Shown one piece after another: positions 41,288 to 53,588 of a stretch of DNA of 64,000 bases; position 1 is the first letter of the stretch; each line of letters opens with the position of its first letter. The notes beneath the pieces were generated by a model. The model was not told where the DNA came from. It saw only the letters and a program-made list of their open reading frames with translations, and made no database searches. A program made the position numbers and the translations under genes. This stretch comes from Aphrocallistes beatrix (taxonomy: Eukaryota > Porifera > Hexactinellida > Sceptrulophora > Aphrocallistidae). Location: NCBI GenBank assembly GCA_963281255.1, contig OY725506.1:124001-188000 (forward strand), written 5' to 3'.

Positions 41288-42421
41288 ATGCGAGGACATA
41301 ATTTCATCGCCTCACTACTAATTCTAATTCTGGCACTGACACACTACACGGTAAGTGTCGACAAAGTCTAAATTTAGACACAGGTTGGAAATCAACAAAT
41401 TAATTAATCAATTTGAAATGTTTACATTTAATCTCAATCTAAGAATCGACCAATCAGATTACAGGTCTCTCTGTAGGAGGGGAGCATCTACGAGATGAGG
41501 TGCAAGTGCGTGTGTCCTCAGAATGAGGAGTACCAGCTGTTCACTGAGAACCAGACTGTATTCATAGCATCCATTGGCGGACCCTCTGAATGGTAACCTA
41601 CCCGTGCCACTCTGCCACTTAGATTAATAATACTGAAATTATATAAGCGATGGTTGGTGTGCGACCAATCAATTCTCTGAAGGATTACTAAATCCCAGTG
41701 AGCCACACAATTCCAGTATTTTTGGTCCCTGTGTGTTTATAGTAATTGTCGTTTTCAAGTGGCAGAGATGGCGTTAGTGGCATTGTTTACCTTTGTAGCA
41801 CATGTCGGATTGTGGTTGGAGTCAGATATGAAGACCAAGTCACCAACAAAGATGAGTACATCCAACAAGTCAACGACATTTGTAACAAATGCCAATGCAC
41901 CTATGAACAGAGACTCCACCTTATCAACCAGGTAGCTGTTATAGAATGTACAAAGACAACTGTGCGTATGCTACATTATTGTCACGTGTCGTTGGCCAAT
42001 GGAAGATAATATGAAGCATAGTACCTAAATTTAGACTTTTGCCATACCTTTGAGCTAGAACTGTATCTAGGATATGTGGTGTGATTATGAGCTATTTATA
42101 TCAGGTGGTGATCTACTTGATACTGATCCTGCTGGCAGCAATGTCTATTTATACTCTGGTGGTCGTCATTGTGAACGCTGTCCGTAGTAGAAGCAAACCA
42201 GGTGCTTGGATGTCGATCCCTATCGACAATGATGAGCTATTGGTATGTTACTCCCTTGGTTTAACTGGCCAATCAAATTGATTGCTATATATTAATGTTA
42301 ATATCTTTAGCGCTCTCACTCCTACCAAGTGCGGATCCGTAACAGACTCTCCAGATGGCAAGACCAAGTTGCTAAGCAACGCAGCGTGGTGTATGGCATT
42401 CCGGAAGCGAGGCCTAACTAA
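41288..42421 (+). CDS. tmem9: TMEM9 family membrane protein
   Basis: Five exons join in phase: 41288-41350, 41477-41592, 41799-41931, 42105-42242 and 42311-42421. The product is 186 residues (human TMEM9 has 183). A signal peptide (MRGHNFIASLLLIL-like) is followed by a luminal Cys-rich domain with MRCKCVCPQ, a CTC pair and ICNKCQCTYEQR, which matches the TMEM9 pattern RCKCICP, CNC and CLLCECRYEER. One transmembrane helix (VVIYLILILLAAMSIYTLVVV) starts exon 4. The short cytoplasmic tail has NRLSRWQDQVAKQR, matching the conserved RW motif. TMEM9 proteins sit in lysosome and late-endosome membranes and associate with the V-ATPase. The asparagine in ENQT is a likely N-glycosylation site. Confidence 0.93.
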
Positions 42422-42996
42422 CCAGCTGTACTATATTTAGAATTATGACAGACTACTCGTTGTTATGTGTGTTGTGTAATAAAGTGAATCTAACAATGTA
42501 CTAAGAAAAGCTGTCCAATCCAAACGATTTTCCATTTATATTTCAAACTATGCGATTTCATTGCTCACATAGTTTGTCACATTTTGATGGAAGGTGTGAA
42601 AATATGAATAATCGTTCCCCCAGGTACAAATCTAAACCATATAAGGAATGTCTGGTCCAAGTTTGGTCAAAATTGTTCCAGTAGATTTCTCAAAAACTTC
42701 TGAACGGAAAGACGCTGCTCTAAAAGACATTCCTTCCCTATTGAGAATTTAGGGACTCTAGCAACCAATGGATTTTAACCATATTTGAAACTAGAAGAAA
42801 TTAGATAAACAGAGTAAATATTTTAAAAACAAAATATATATAAATATATTCGATACAAAATCGTATCCCAAAACGAGAGAACATAAACAGAATTGTTCAC
42901 AAAATAATCACAAAGTTTTTACAGTCAAGTTCAATTAAATCCAAAAAAAGAGACCGATTATTTACAAATTGAAAAACAAACAAATCATCAGAGGTG
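42422..42996. other. Convergent intergenic spacer
   Basis: This lies between the 3' ends of TMEM9 and the PH-domain gene. AATAAA at about 42478 (TGTAATAAAGTG) is a good polyadenylation signal for TMEM9. The rest is AT-rich with nothing else recognised. Confidence 0.5.
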
Positions 42997-45900
42997 TCAG
43001 GTGGACTTCTTAGCAAGGCTCAGTTCCATTTTTTCCTTTTCGAAAAGTAATTTTTCTCGTTCAAATATGAGTTTTTGATGTTCAAGCTTAAAACGCTCCA
43101 TTTCAGATTTCTGCTTCTCAATTTCGAGTTTCTCTTTCTCAAGCTGGTGCCGTCCTCTCTCCAGTTCCAGTTTGTCTTTTTCTATTTGAAGTCTCTCTAT
43201 TTCCGCTCTGTTGTCAAGTGGCACAAGTGGCATAGGTGGTTTAGGAGATTGCGGTTCTTCTTCTGAACATTTGCTTGTCTGCACTAGCATAGATATATTC
43301 TTAGCTCGAATCGATTCTATTCTCTTTAGAATCTTCTGTTGGTCCTTTTTAATGAGATCCATTTTTTTCTGATTTTCAATATCGTTCACTATTCTTTCAT
43401 TTTTTTTCTCTTCGCGGTTGTATTCTCTTTTCAGCTTTTCAAGCTTCCTCTCCTCTTCTGTGATGTCCAACTCTTCAGAACTAGCGACACAAAATGATAC
43501 TATTAATAGACAAATAGCATTCCGTCACAAGCAGTTTTTCAATTAAAGGTACGATATATCGAATAAAATCTAAATATTCATATCAGTGCCATTACAATCA
43601 ACGAGATCTCATTGGCTGTTAAAGATAGAGTGCTATATATGTATATAGTTCTCACCTAGAGCCACTAGAAGTGGAGGGTTGTGAGGTGTTATTCTCATCT
43701 TTCAAGCTCTTTTCTCTCGTTTTAGAAAACATCTCTGATCCAGGACTGCACTTGCTATCCAAGGTAGCTGTTTTCTAAGAGATAATTTGATTGGTCGTTA
43801 TAATATATTTAGTACACAAAGCAGTATAATCACTTATTCACACCTTAACTTTAGCATATTTAGGATCGCTATCAGCTGTTGCATTCTCCTTCACAGCTGG
43901 GAGTGGCGTGGTGTCCTCCTTAGTGTCAGGTGGACTTGGCTCCGACAAATCAGGAACGACACTTTTCTTCTTAGGTTTACTCACAATATAATCTCCAGAA
44001 CTATAAATAGACTATGGATACTAAATTAGTAGAGATTCTATTTTTAGGTGCGTAGTGGTTTAGCATATACGGAGGTGATAATCCACTTTTAAAGTGGCGC
44101 TGCCACCATAAATTTCAGGTGGAAATCTGCTGAACTCAGATCAGAATAGTGGGCACGGGAGATGGACACAATTTCTAATTTTAGGATTACGATTGACTGA
44201 CTCGTTTGTGTCGAGAGTGAAAGTGGGCGGTTTCGGTTTTGTGGTGGCAGGCTTTGGTGTCAGGACAGGTTTGGGGCTAGATGGCAGCTGAGGCGCTGGA
44301 ATGGGAGGAAGTGGCACAGGTGGCAGAGGGTCTTTCCGCCTACGGATGGATCTGGGAGAGAGTGCGGCGTCTGAGCCCAGGCCCGACTTAGGAAAGGAAC
44401 TGACGAGCTCACTCTCAGATCTAAAAATAGCACTTCCTATAAATAAGTCAAATCTCACATATTATAACGGGTAAAATAATAGGACGAGAATTCTAAATAG
44501 TCAGGGTAGAGCAACAATAACGACTCTGTTCGTCTGTTTGTTTGTCTGTTTGTTTGTTTGTTTGTTTGTTTGTTTGTTTGTTTGTTTGTTTGTTTGTTTG
44601 TTTGTTATTTACGTGATTTCGACGCTGTTGTTCTTCACAGGGGAGGGGATAAGGTTGTCGTTGGTGGCTGTCGCCACTTCGTCGTAGAAGGAACTGTCCA
44701 TAACCTCAGTTGACATCTCCTCATTCGCTCCGGCTAACACTTCGTAGTCTATAAATAGAACAGATTGCTGGGGATGTACTCATTGAGTTTTAAGGGAATA
44801 TTTTATAAGTGTCGTGGTGTGACAAAGTGGCACAAATGTGTCGCAGCATGGAAATATAAGGTGTGAAATGGTACCGTTGTCGGGCAGTTTGTGAGGTGTG
44901 AAATCGGGTTGTTTCTGATTGTGGTTCATGTCTATCAGATTCTCTCTCGTTTCAGAAGTGATCTCATCGTAGAGCTCATCCACTGGAACGTCATCTGTAG
45001 TGGTAAACAAACAAATAAACAAACAAATAAACAAATAAACAAACAAATAAACAAACAAATAAACAAACAAATAAACAAATAAACAAACAAATAAACAAAC
45101 AAATAAACAAACAAGTAAACAAACAAATAAACAATGAGTTTATAACAACACACAACTTTAATAATAATCCTTACTATTAAACTCGATTAATAAGTTTTTC
45201 CACTATAACTCAGCCATTTTAGGTGATAGAAGACTGGAAATTTAATAGAATGTGTATATTAATATTTTCACACATTATACAACTATCATCAAAAAATGAT
45301 GACTCATCACTTTGTTATGACGTCATCATTACGCATCAGAAATTGAAAATTTTTGTGATTTTTCGAGTGATATATCGATTATAACAGTAATACAAATAAT
45401 AATAAAGACTAACCATAAATTCCTTCTTCTTTAGAATCAGTAACTAGGTTACGGGGTTTGGGGATAGGAATTTCAGATTCGGCATCTGGATTTAGAAGAG
45501 AATATACGCCGACGCCTAAACTCTCCTTGGACATTCTCTTGGTGGTCTTGTTCTCACCTTCTGGTGTCGCCAGGTGTGGCATCATGGACTTCCTCAAGGA
45601 GGCTGGGATTGGTTGGACAGTCGTGGCGTAATCAGCTGTTTGTAAACAAACAGTCAGAGGTGTTGGGAGTAAACAACAACAATAAACAAGTTACTCACTT
45701 AGCTCGGGTAGAGGGAGTTTGGGTTTTTCTGTGGACACTGGGGCTGCCACTTTGGTGGCTGGAATGGTGATTGTGAGTCCGTAGAGCTCATCGTCACTCT
45801 TGTTGCAGCCAGCTGTCGAGTAGGTGGCTTCAAGTGGCAGAGACGGAATGCCACCTCTCCTCACTTCCATGAACTCAGACACCTAGAGGAGTGGCATAAA

Positions 45901-47711
45901 TGTGTCCGTGAAAACCGCCACTTGTCAACGGAATTCGTTCAGGACAAAATCCTAAACAGCTAATTGGCCAGCTCAATACTGCTATTTTCCAAAGTGTGAA
46001 TATATTCCATATAAGGAACTTAATTATCCATGAGGAATCTATTTATAGCACAATGTGTCCCACCTCGTGCCCACTGCTGGAGGAGAGGTACTCCACAGAG
46101 CGACACTTGTACAGGTCAGAACGGCGTCTGTTGATTGGTAGATCCTTCTTTCCCAGGTCCAGATCCAGAATGCCGGAGTAGTAGTTTATGTCCGCTTCGT
46201 TCACATTGGCGCGCATTTCTGCCAGCATTCGTTGGTGGACCGGAAGTTCCCCGTAGAACTGCTCCACATCGTCACTCAGCTGTTAAAGGTGTTAAGTGGC
46301 ATAATGTGTCGCCAACAGGACACAATTCATATACATGAATGAATTAAAGTATACGAGTGAGTTATTGGACTAGGTTTATAGAGTCATTAGCAAACAGATT
46401 CCTCTAATGATTCTACGGACTCACAAACACAACAACAACAACAACAAAGGGTGTTATACAGCCCTCCAGAGATACACTCCTAATCTCAAACCCATAAATG
46501 TTCATATGCCTAAACCTATAAATAGCATTTAATATAGGGTGAATTGGGTATTATTCTAAACTTTCGCGCTCCTAGATAATGCCTTATGAACATTCACACC
46601 TTCACATAACATGGGTCAGGGCCAATGAGAACGCATGTATATATGCTATTCCTGACACCTCTGATTGTCGATTTCTGATTGGCTATCTTACCTGGCTGGT
46701 CCGTATGGGAACAGCTGGGAGGTCTTGGAATTTGGCTGACACTGTGTTGGAGCGAAATTTCTGTTTTTTGGCGGGAGATTTGAGACAGGATTGCTGAGAA
46801 CTGACTGGCTGTGGCATTTCAGCCTGAATCTGTCCCATCGTCATAGAGCGGAGATGTGCTAAACAAACATAAATACAAACAAACATAAATACAAACATAC
46901 ATAATTGAAGTATTTTTAAGTTTATATGCAGGGTGTGGAGAAATACATAGTTTTGTTTTGTTTGTTTGTTTGTTTGTTTGTTTGTTTGTTTGTTTGTTTG
47001 TTTGTTTGTTTGTTTGTTTGTTTGTTCATTTGTTTGTTTGTCTATCGGTTTATGAAAATGGAACATAATCATTCACATTAGCCAATCCAAGTTTGGTTTT
47101 GAAAAATGGTTCAATCTGATTGGCTATCACGGAAGTGTGAAGTGGCATTTACTAGCGACACAAAACTACCACTCACCCGGGAGTGTACTGGACTTCTTCT
47201 GTTCATGTGGATGCTTAATCACACCACCTAACACCTCCAGCCACTTTTTCGCTTCACCCACGGTTTCAGAGTAGAGGTAGTATTTCCTCCCAATTGTGTC
47301 GATGACAACTGTCCTATCAAGTGGTACCCTTCCAACATAGCAGGTGTCCTCTGCCACTCCATAGCGAACTTTCACACCTTCCTCATTCAGGTCAACACCC
47401 CCCTGGGGGTCCTTATTAATGTCGCGGTAGTAGTATAAAATATTGTTGGCGCGAAGTGTGAAAAAGCGCTTTCTCCAATTCTTGATTGACCCCCCTTGTT
47501 TGGTGAGGAATCCCTGGTGCGTGGACCGGTGGACTTTGTCTAATTTTAGATTCACAGTGGGGACACTGGAACTGGATCCTTTCGTCTTCGTTCTCATTGG
47601 TGGCTTCTCGTTGTCGGGTTGAAGTGGCTCGAGAGAGTAATAATGGGCTCTGTTCATGAATATCTCGTCGTCATCTACTGTGCCATCTAACGACTTGTGA
47701 TCTCGTGACAT
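42997..47711 (-). CDS. PH-domain adaptor with many tyrosine motifs and a coiled-coil C terminus
   Basis: Exons traced: 47177-47711, 46692-46858, 46064-46279, 45699-45882, 45414-45635, 44875-44994, 44613-44748, about 44180-44420, about 43848-43998, about 43663-43771 and 42997 to about 43480. The join between the eighth and ninth is not certain. Exon 1 holds a pleckstrin-homology domain (HQGFLTKQGGSIKNWRKRFFTLR, YYLYSETVGEAKKWLEVL) of the phosphoinositide-binding type. The middle carries a dozen Tyr motifs: YGEL, YSGI, YGLT, YDDV, YDEI, YEVL, YDEV, YAKV. A Pro-rich segment (PLPPVPLPPIPAP) suits SH3 binding. The C-terminal exon is a long Lys/Glu coiled coil. The layout suggests a membrane-recruited scaffold for SH2 and SH3 proteins, like GAB, DOK or SKAP adaptors. 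I cannot assign orthology. Confidence 0.75.
44528..44606. repeat. (TTTG)n microsatellite in an intron
   Basis: TGTTTGTTTG repeats on the plus strand lie in an intron of the minus-strand PH-domain gene, directly next to the donor GTAAATAACAAAC. Here the sense strand carries CAAA, the opposite orientation to the array at 4378-4619. Confidence 0.9.
45004..45134. repeat. (CAAA/TAAA)n microsatellite in an intron
   Basis: A regular alternation of CAAACAAATAAA occurs in the PH-domain gene intron just upstream of the acceptor at 44995-44996. Confidence 0.9.
46955..47041. repeat. (TTTG)n microsatellite in an intron
   Basis: TTTGTTTG repeats lie in the first intron of the PH-domain gene. A CAAA-rich stretch (46862-46900) sits at the other end of the same intron, making a loose inverted pair. 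Confidence 0.85.
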
Positions 47712-48216
47712 GCTAAATTTAGAACACCGAGAAATGGCAGGAATATATAAATAGGGTCCAATGAGACTACAGAGTGGATTATGGAGTGGCAGAGATTATA
47801 TACTTCCCAGGGATGTTGTGCCACTTTCATAGTAAATGCTTACAGTTTAAATTTAGGACAAACCTACATCCTTACACAATGCAAAATAGGACAGTTTTAC
47901 ACCTCAACAAACTCAGTGCAAGTCTACGTTACTGAAACGAAGAGGTGTGAAAATATGATGAACCTTCTGTGTATCAGGAATGTGTTGTCCATTCTATAAA
48001 TAGAAAACCACAGATGAACTTTGGTGTTTGCTAAGAACAGATTTCAATGATCCATGGTCCAGTACTATGTACAGTTTCCCTTGAATGAAGTTAATTGGCC
48101 AATAGAATATCATAAAATGTGAGAAAATATAACTAAAATAGTTCAAACGAGTAAGTCAAAATATACACAAAATAAATATCTATTCTTAGCAGTAAGCGAC
48201 CGGATAGCCAATCAGA
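47712..48216. other. Intergenic spacer
   Basis: About 500 AT-rich bases lie between two minus-strand genes. A CTATAAATAG string near 47995 and a TCCATGGTCC word near 48051 are present. I see no gene. Confidence 0.4.
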
Positions 48217-51200
48217 TTACTTCCTTCTTTCTTTCTTTGCGTGGGAATTCCGAGGTTTTTCACACTTAACATTTTGGAAATAAGAAAAGGTGTAGGCGCG
48301 CGAAACCTCCCCGAATGAACTACACCTGTGATAGGCCTTGGAGAGTGCGCCCATTCGCTCCTGCTTGATTTCATTCTGGTAATCCAGCCAATCAGCGAGC
48401 AGCTGCTGTCTCTTCTCTTCCTCTCGCAGCTGTCTTTCTCTCTCTTCCCTCAGCCTATCCTCTTCCGCCTCTCTCAGGAGTCTGGCTTCCGACTCGAGAC
48501 GATCCAACTCCTCTTGCTGTCTCCTCAGCTCCTCTGCTTCCCTCTCCGCCTCCAGCCTGAAGAGAGCCAATCAATCGCAAACTTAAACAAACTCTCTACC
48601 TTAGATCAGTGGTTCTCAACCGGTGCGAGAAAGTATAGCCACTTGATAAATGTTTACTGAGTAATAACAAATTTGTTCCATTTTGCCTACTCAATGAAGT
48701 GCATTGTTTAGCTTTAGCACATTTTATTGATTCTTGGAAGTGCTTTTTCAAAATCATATGGACATGCCTAATTTCCGGGACGGGATGGGATCCGTCCCGG
48801 GAATTAGGTACCTTTTCTGTCCCGTCCAGGAAATTAGGCATGCCCAAATCATATAACGTGTTGATCAATGCATTTTATTGAATAGGCGTAATGACGCTAC
48901 CTTTATATTAAAAAGGGGTGCGAGATTTGATTTCGAAAGCTGAAGAGATGCGAAAGTCTAAAAAGGTTAAGAAACACTGCCCTAGAATAAGATTATTCCC
49001 TGAAATTTGATTGGCTCAAATGGAAAAGTGGGCATTAGAAAGATATTGATGCTAATAGCACTAGAAAGATATTTCAGTGTAAAAACCTTCATCAAACTCA
49101 TTATCCATGGTCATATTTCCAAGCAATATTCAGAGATAAATTAGTTTTAATAAATTAGTTAGTTTATTTGCCAAATAGTATTTGGTCTAACCGAATATTG
49201 AACTATTCGGTTGCAACCTTGGTTTTGTGTCAGTTTAAATGCATTTAAAATGACAAGAAATGTCTACATACATATTCACGATAATTATGCAAATCCTTAT
49301 ATAGAATATTATCTATCGTGGAATCAGCAGTTTAGAGAGAAATGTCTGTCTAAGCCATCAACTCAGAGTTGTTACTGAGATAAAATTGATTGCATTCCAG
49401 CCAATCAGATTCTAGAACTCGCCTCCTCTGCTCTGCCAGCTGATTAGCCAGCAGTTCTGATAGAGAATTGTCCTCTGAAATGAGAGAATGAGAAGAGACC
49501 TTCTTCTCCAAGTCAACCAATGAGAGATCAGCTTCCAGGTGTGAACAGCTGCTCTCAGTGATGATGAGGTCATCCAGGCTTTCTATTGGTTGTTCGGGCT
49601 CCACTTCTATCTGCTGACTCAGCTCGGATCGCATTCTTCTCCGCATCTCCTCCATCTCCAAGCGTCTATAAATAGAGTTTGTTTTCCAAAATAATTCGGA
49701 TGCACAACAAAGTATTCAATTAGTTCTTAGAACGACAGAAAAACATTCCTATCTACCAAGATGGTAACCGTATCAATATCAAATGATCTAGAGTTGACAA
49801 CCAATCAAACTGTAATCTCAAATGATTGGGTATTCGTACTTACCTCTTTTGTGCCATTTCTCTCATCCTAGCTCTCCTAGGGTCCTCTCTTTTCTCCGAC
49901 ACCTCCATGAGATCCTCCCCGAACCCATCCACACTCATGCCACTCTCCACAAGTGGCACAGTGTCGGTGGCATCCACTGAATCCACTGAATCCACTGACA
50001 CCTTTGCAGATTTCTTCCGCTTCCTAGCTGATGTCGCGCGCTTTTTCTTTTTGGCAGAATTGGGCCTACTTTGCTTTTTCTCGCTCTCAGCTCTAAGCTG
50101 AGATTTCAATTCGGCGAATAATTCTGCTTCTGTTTTCGACCTATCAGCTTCTGAGGAAATGTTGGCGGGAGGTGCAGATTTTGGGCGCGTCTTATTGGCG
50201 CCTGAACTCTCTTTTTCCCGGACTGCTTTAGACTCATTCGTGACAGAAATCCTAAAAATGACCAATCAAATCTTTTAAAACATTAAGAGTCAACTGACAA
50301 ACTTCGAACTGACCAATCAAATGCTCGAATTGTGAGAAGAGAGAATTATTAAATAAACTCACTTTCCTTTCGGAACAGCTGACTTAGGCCTGAAGCGAGG
50401 CTAAAATTAGAAAACAAACAAATAACAAAACTAAATTATTCAGATCAGTTCAGGAAATAATAATTTTAAGTTATATTTTAGAAAAATTTTACATAATTCC
50501 ATATTTTCAGGATTGAGATGAATCATTAGAATCCTTAGAAGTGGAGGAATCAATTATAAATTATTACAAGTGGGACAAAACTAAATTCCTTTACACATGA
50601 TTCATCACCACGACATAAGCTAAGTGGTTAAAACGAGACATGACCTAACTCTCAAGAATGTACAACAAACACTTAAGATTCTAAACAAGGAGTTGTGTGT
50701 TACAACATGATTATGCAAGCTGATTGGCTGATTGGGATATGGATAGCGCTTAGCAACGATTTAGGAATGTATGCAAACAGCTGAGATGTCTTAGATATAT
50801 TTCCAAAACAAATTCTACTGTTGTGTTTTCAATGTTTCTATTTGGAATAGATGACTTCTAAATTTACTAATTTACCTTATTCTCAATAAATTCCAATGGC
50901 ATTTCTGTGTCGCTACGTTGATCACGTACTGCATAGAGGAGCATTGCACCCTGTCTAAAGTATAAATCAGCTGATTAGATTTATTCGACTCTATGAGTGG
51001 GAAATGTAAAGTCGAATCAAACTGTTGGAATCAACCAATGGGATCGCGATAGACCAAAGTTTGATTCGACACTGACGGAGAAATCTGATTGGCTAATACC
51101 GAGTGAGGTAGGTCTTGGAGGGGAAAATCTGAGGTCGATAGGAGGGGAGGATTTGGAACTTTTCCTTATAAGGAGTTAGGTCTGGTTTTCCAGGTGTCGG

Positions 51201-51582
51201 TGACACAATTTTAGCAACCTAAACAAGGTAAACAGAAATAAACAAAAAATAGAATAACACAATTGAGCCAATCAGATTTTCTGAATCCATTTCACACCTT
51301 TTCTTCCACTCGAGAAGAGCCTGGTCTGCCACAAATAACCACTTTCACACTTCCCTTACTCTCCAGTCTGCCTTTGGCGGTAGATGGCCTCGCGGCCACT
51401 TTTATGTCACTCTGCTTCTCACTCTGCAACGAAATCTTACGGAAACATTTTTCAGGTTGCTTAGCAACCATTTGTTGTTCAGAAATGTTAGATTTATCAT
51501 GTAGCATGACATTCCCAGTCCACCCGCCGTATCCTTGAGCGATCGTAGACAACAGGTGTGAATCATTTGGGAAATCAAACAT
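48217..51582 (-). CDS. Charged coiled-coil protein, function unknown (503 residues)
   Basis: Seven exons join in phase: 51298-51582, 51100-51218, 50876-50954, 50363-50400, 49844-50251, 49423-49665 and 48217-48556. The N-terminal third is polar with AARPSTAKG and ICGRPGSS. The centre is basic with RPKSAPP, SRPNSAKKKKRATSARKRKK and a Ser/Asp/Val repeat (VDSVDSVDATD). The last exons form a Glu/Arg coiled coil (AEELRRQQEELDRLESEARLL). They end in a distinctive block with DWLDYQNEIK, KAYHRCSSF and SRAYTFSYFQN. There is no catalytic motif, signal peptide or membrane segment. Repeated RPxSA motifs are common in microtubule and ciliary proteins, but I cannot name the family. The penultimate intron has a GC donor and contains a hAT-like MITE. 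Confidence 0.7.
48607..48979. mobile_element. hAT (Charlie-like) MITE with an inner palindrome
   Basis: The left end is CAGTGGTTCTCAACC. The right end, read in reverse, is CAGTGTTTCTTAACC. These are the classic hAT-type inverted ends. Flanks CCTTAGAT and CCCTAGAA are an imperfect 8-base duplication. Inside, at about 48754-48854, ATGCCTAATTTCC and its complement GGAAATTAGGCAT bracket GGGACGGGATGGGATCC, a second foldback. It sits in the last intron of the coiled-coil gene. Confidence 0.8.
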
Positions 51583-52055
51583 GTGACACTAAATATAGAC
51601 CTAGGTGTCAATAGATACATAGAGTCACAATTGGAATGAGGAATCAAATTGAATATTTTGAGATGGTGCCACATGGTGGCAAGTGTATACGCCACTAAAT
51701 AAACTCAAGCACCACGTAAATTGGCGCCCATTTATAATATTAGAATGCGAAGACATCACTGATGCCGGTTCTAATAATCTCTTTCATTGGTTAGTGGGAA
51801 TCTGAAAATTCGGTTCTAGATTTTGGAAAGTTTGAAGGCTCGTAAATCACTTTAAATAATTCTAACCTATCAGATGCTTCTGCTACGTTAGCTGTCGCTT
51901 GATATGGCACAGCCAAGTGGCACAAGGTGGTGCTAGGTGGTGATAAGTTAAATCTTGGCTACGCCACAGTTTTCAGGGCGATTTCAAAGATCAGGAATAA
52001 ATCTAATTCAAGATAGTAGTCTGGTTGAGAAGATAGGTTCGAGACTTATCTAGAA

Positions 52056-52409
52056 CAGCGGTGGAAACCTGGGGCCCGCGAGACTAAATTTGATGCCCGC
52101 GACTTTTTCAAAACACTCTATTATGCCCGCGTTTTAGTGATTGTAATACAAAATGGTCCCGCCTAATTTTGGTGTGAAATTGAAGCTGAATATCAGTATA
52201 TTTTCTATAATCATTTTATGATTATTCATTATATTTTACTTATTTTCGCTTTTATAAGTATAATTTTGGTTGTAACATTGCTTCCATATAAGTTTCTAAT
52301 GTCAGTTCTTGCTACGGCCATTGTGGTGTGACTGTAACAAGAACTGACAGATTTGTGGCCCACGAGACCCAATTGTGTCCCACTTAAGGATTAAAGTTGC
52401 CCGCCACTG
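52056..52409. mobile_element. hAT-family MITE with a perfect 8-bp target duplication
   Basis: The ends CAGCGGTGGAAACCTGGGGC and, in reverse, CAGTGGCGGGCAACTTT are imperfect inverted repeats. The target duplication ATCTAGAA is exact on both sides (52048-52055 and 52410-52417) and fits the NTCTAGAN preference known for hAT elements. It is 354 bases long with no transposase. GGCCCGCGAGAC on the left and GGCCCACGAGACCC on the right recur internally. Confidence 0.92.
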
Positions 52410-53588
52410 ATCTAGAACTAAAACTTTTAGCAACTTTGACCGAAATTAAGAACACGAGAACCATGTGACACTTATTGGTAACCTATTGGTGCATTGGAAT
52501 TTAACACCCGCCGCAAATTTCCGGGATACTCAGTAGAAGGAACTTTCAATTAAATTCGATTTCCGAATAATAAAATCAAAACAAAAAAATGCTTGGATAA
52601 TCTCGTCTAATTTCACAGGGATTAGAGTCTGCAGTTTGACCAATGAAAGTAGAGTTCAAAATATTTGGACTCATACACCCAATCAATTCTCTGCACAGCT
52701 ATGAGAGTTACTGACCAATCAGTATTGAAAGTTGTGTGATGCAATGAATAATCTAGTCTTACTTTCTATGAAGAAATTCAAACAATTCCAAATTTTTTAT
52801 TAGTAATGAATACATTCATGCGTAATGTTATTAATAGAAAGTGGCTAGATATTAACCAATAGATAGACGAGATTACTTCATCTGGCTTAGGATAGTTCAG
52901 GTTACGATTGGATAACGAAGCGTTCGATATTTCAGTTCAATTTGATTAGGAATATCGAAATCAATTAAGTAATTATATTTAGAATCAAAGAGACAAATAT
53001 GGGCATGTGGAATTCAAATGTAAGCCACATACATTTGTACCATTGTATCGTGGTTTTGGGCATAGATGGCGTACAATGTCTGTAAATATTATATTGAATA
53101 ATCCAGTGGATTCGTCTTTTCTAAACCCGTTAGGGAGGTGTCTTAAGTGGTGTAGATTTGCACCACTTTTGTAGCAATATTCTTATTTCATAACTTCTAA
53201 CGTGAAACGTGAAAACATGTGTTGACCAATGAAATTGTTGGGTTTAAAAATTACTTTTGAAGTTTAATATGATTGGTCATTTGGTTAATAATCGAGATTT
53301 TAAAAAATTAATCGCACATAAATACTCACGAAGACTCCTGACACCGAAATCTGATTGGTTGAAAGTAAAATTTTATAAAAAACAATTAAGATGTTTATTT
53401 TCATAAATAAATAAGCACTGAACTAAACAAAATTTAGGATTTAATATCGTTGTAATCTGATTGGTTAAAACCATATATGCATAAACGCTACTATTTGGGT
53501 ACAATTCCTAGAGTTGCCCAACCAATTCGAGTGATTTAACCTCAACAACAGTGTTAACATGAGTGCAACCATTATGGAGTATTGAGTA

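Noticed and set aside
41746-42009. An 87-residue independent protein
   Set aside because: It is TMEM9 exon 3 read through its flanking introns.
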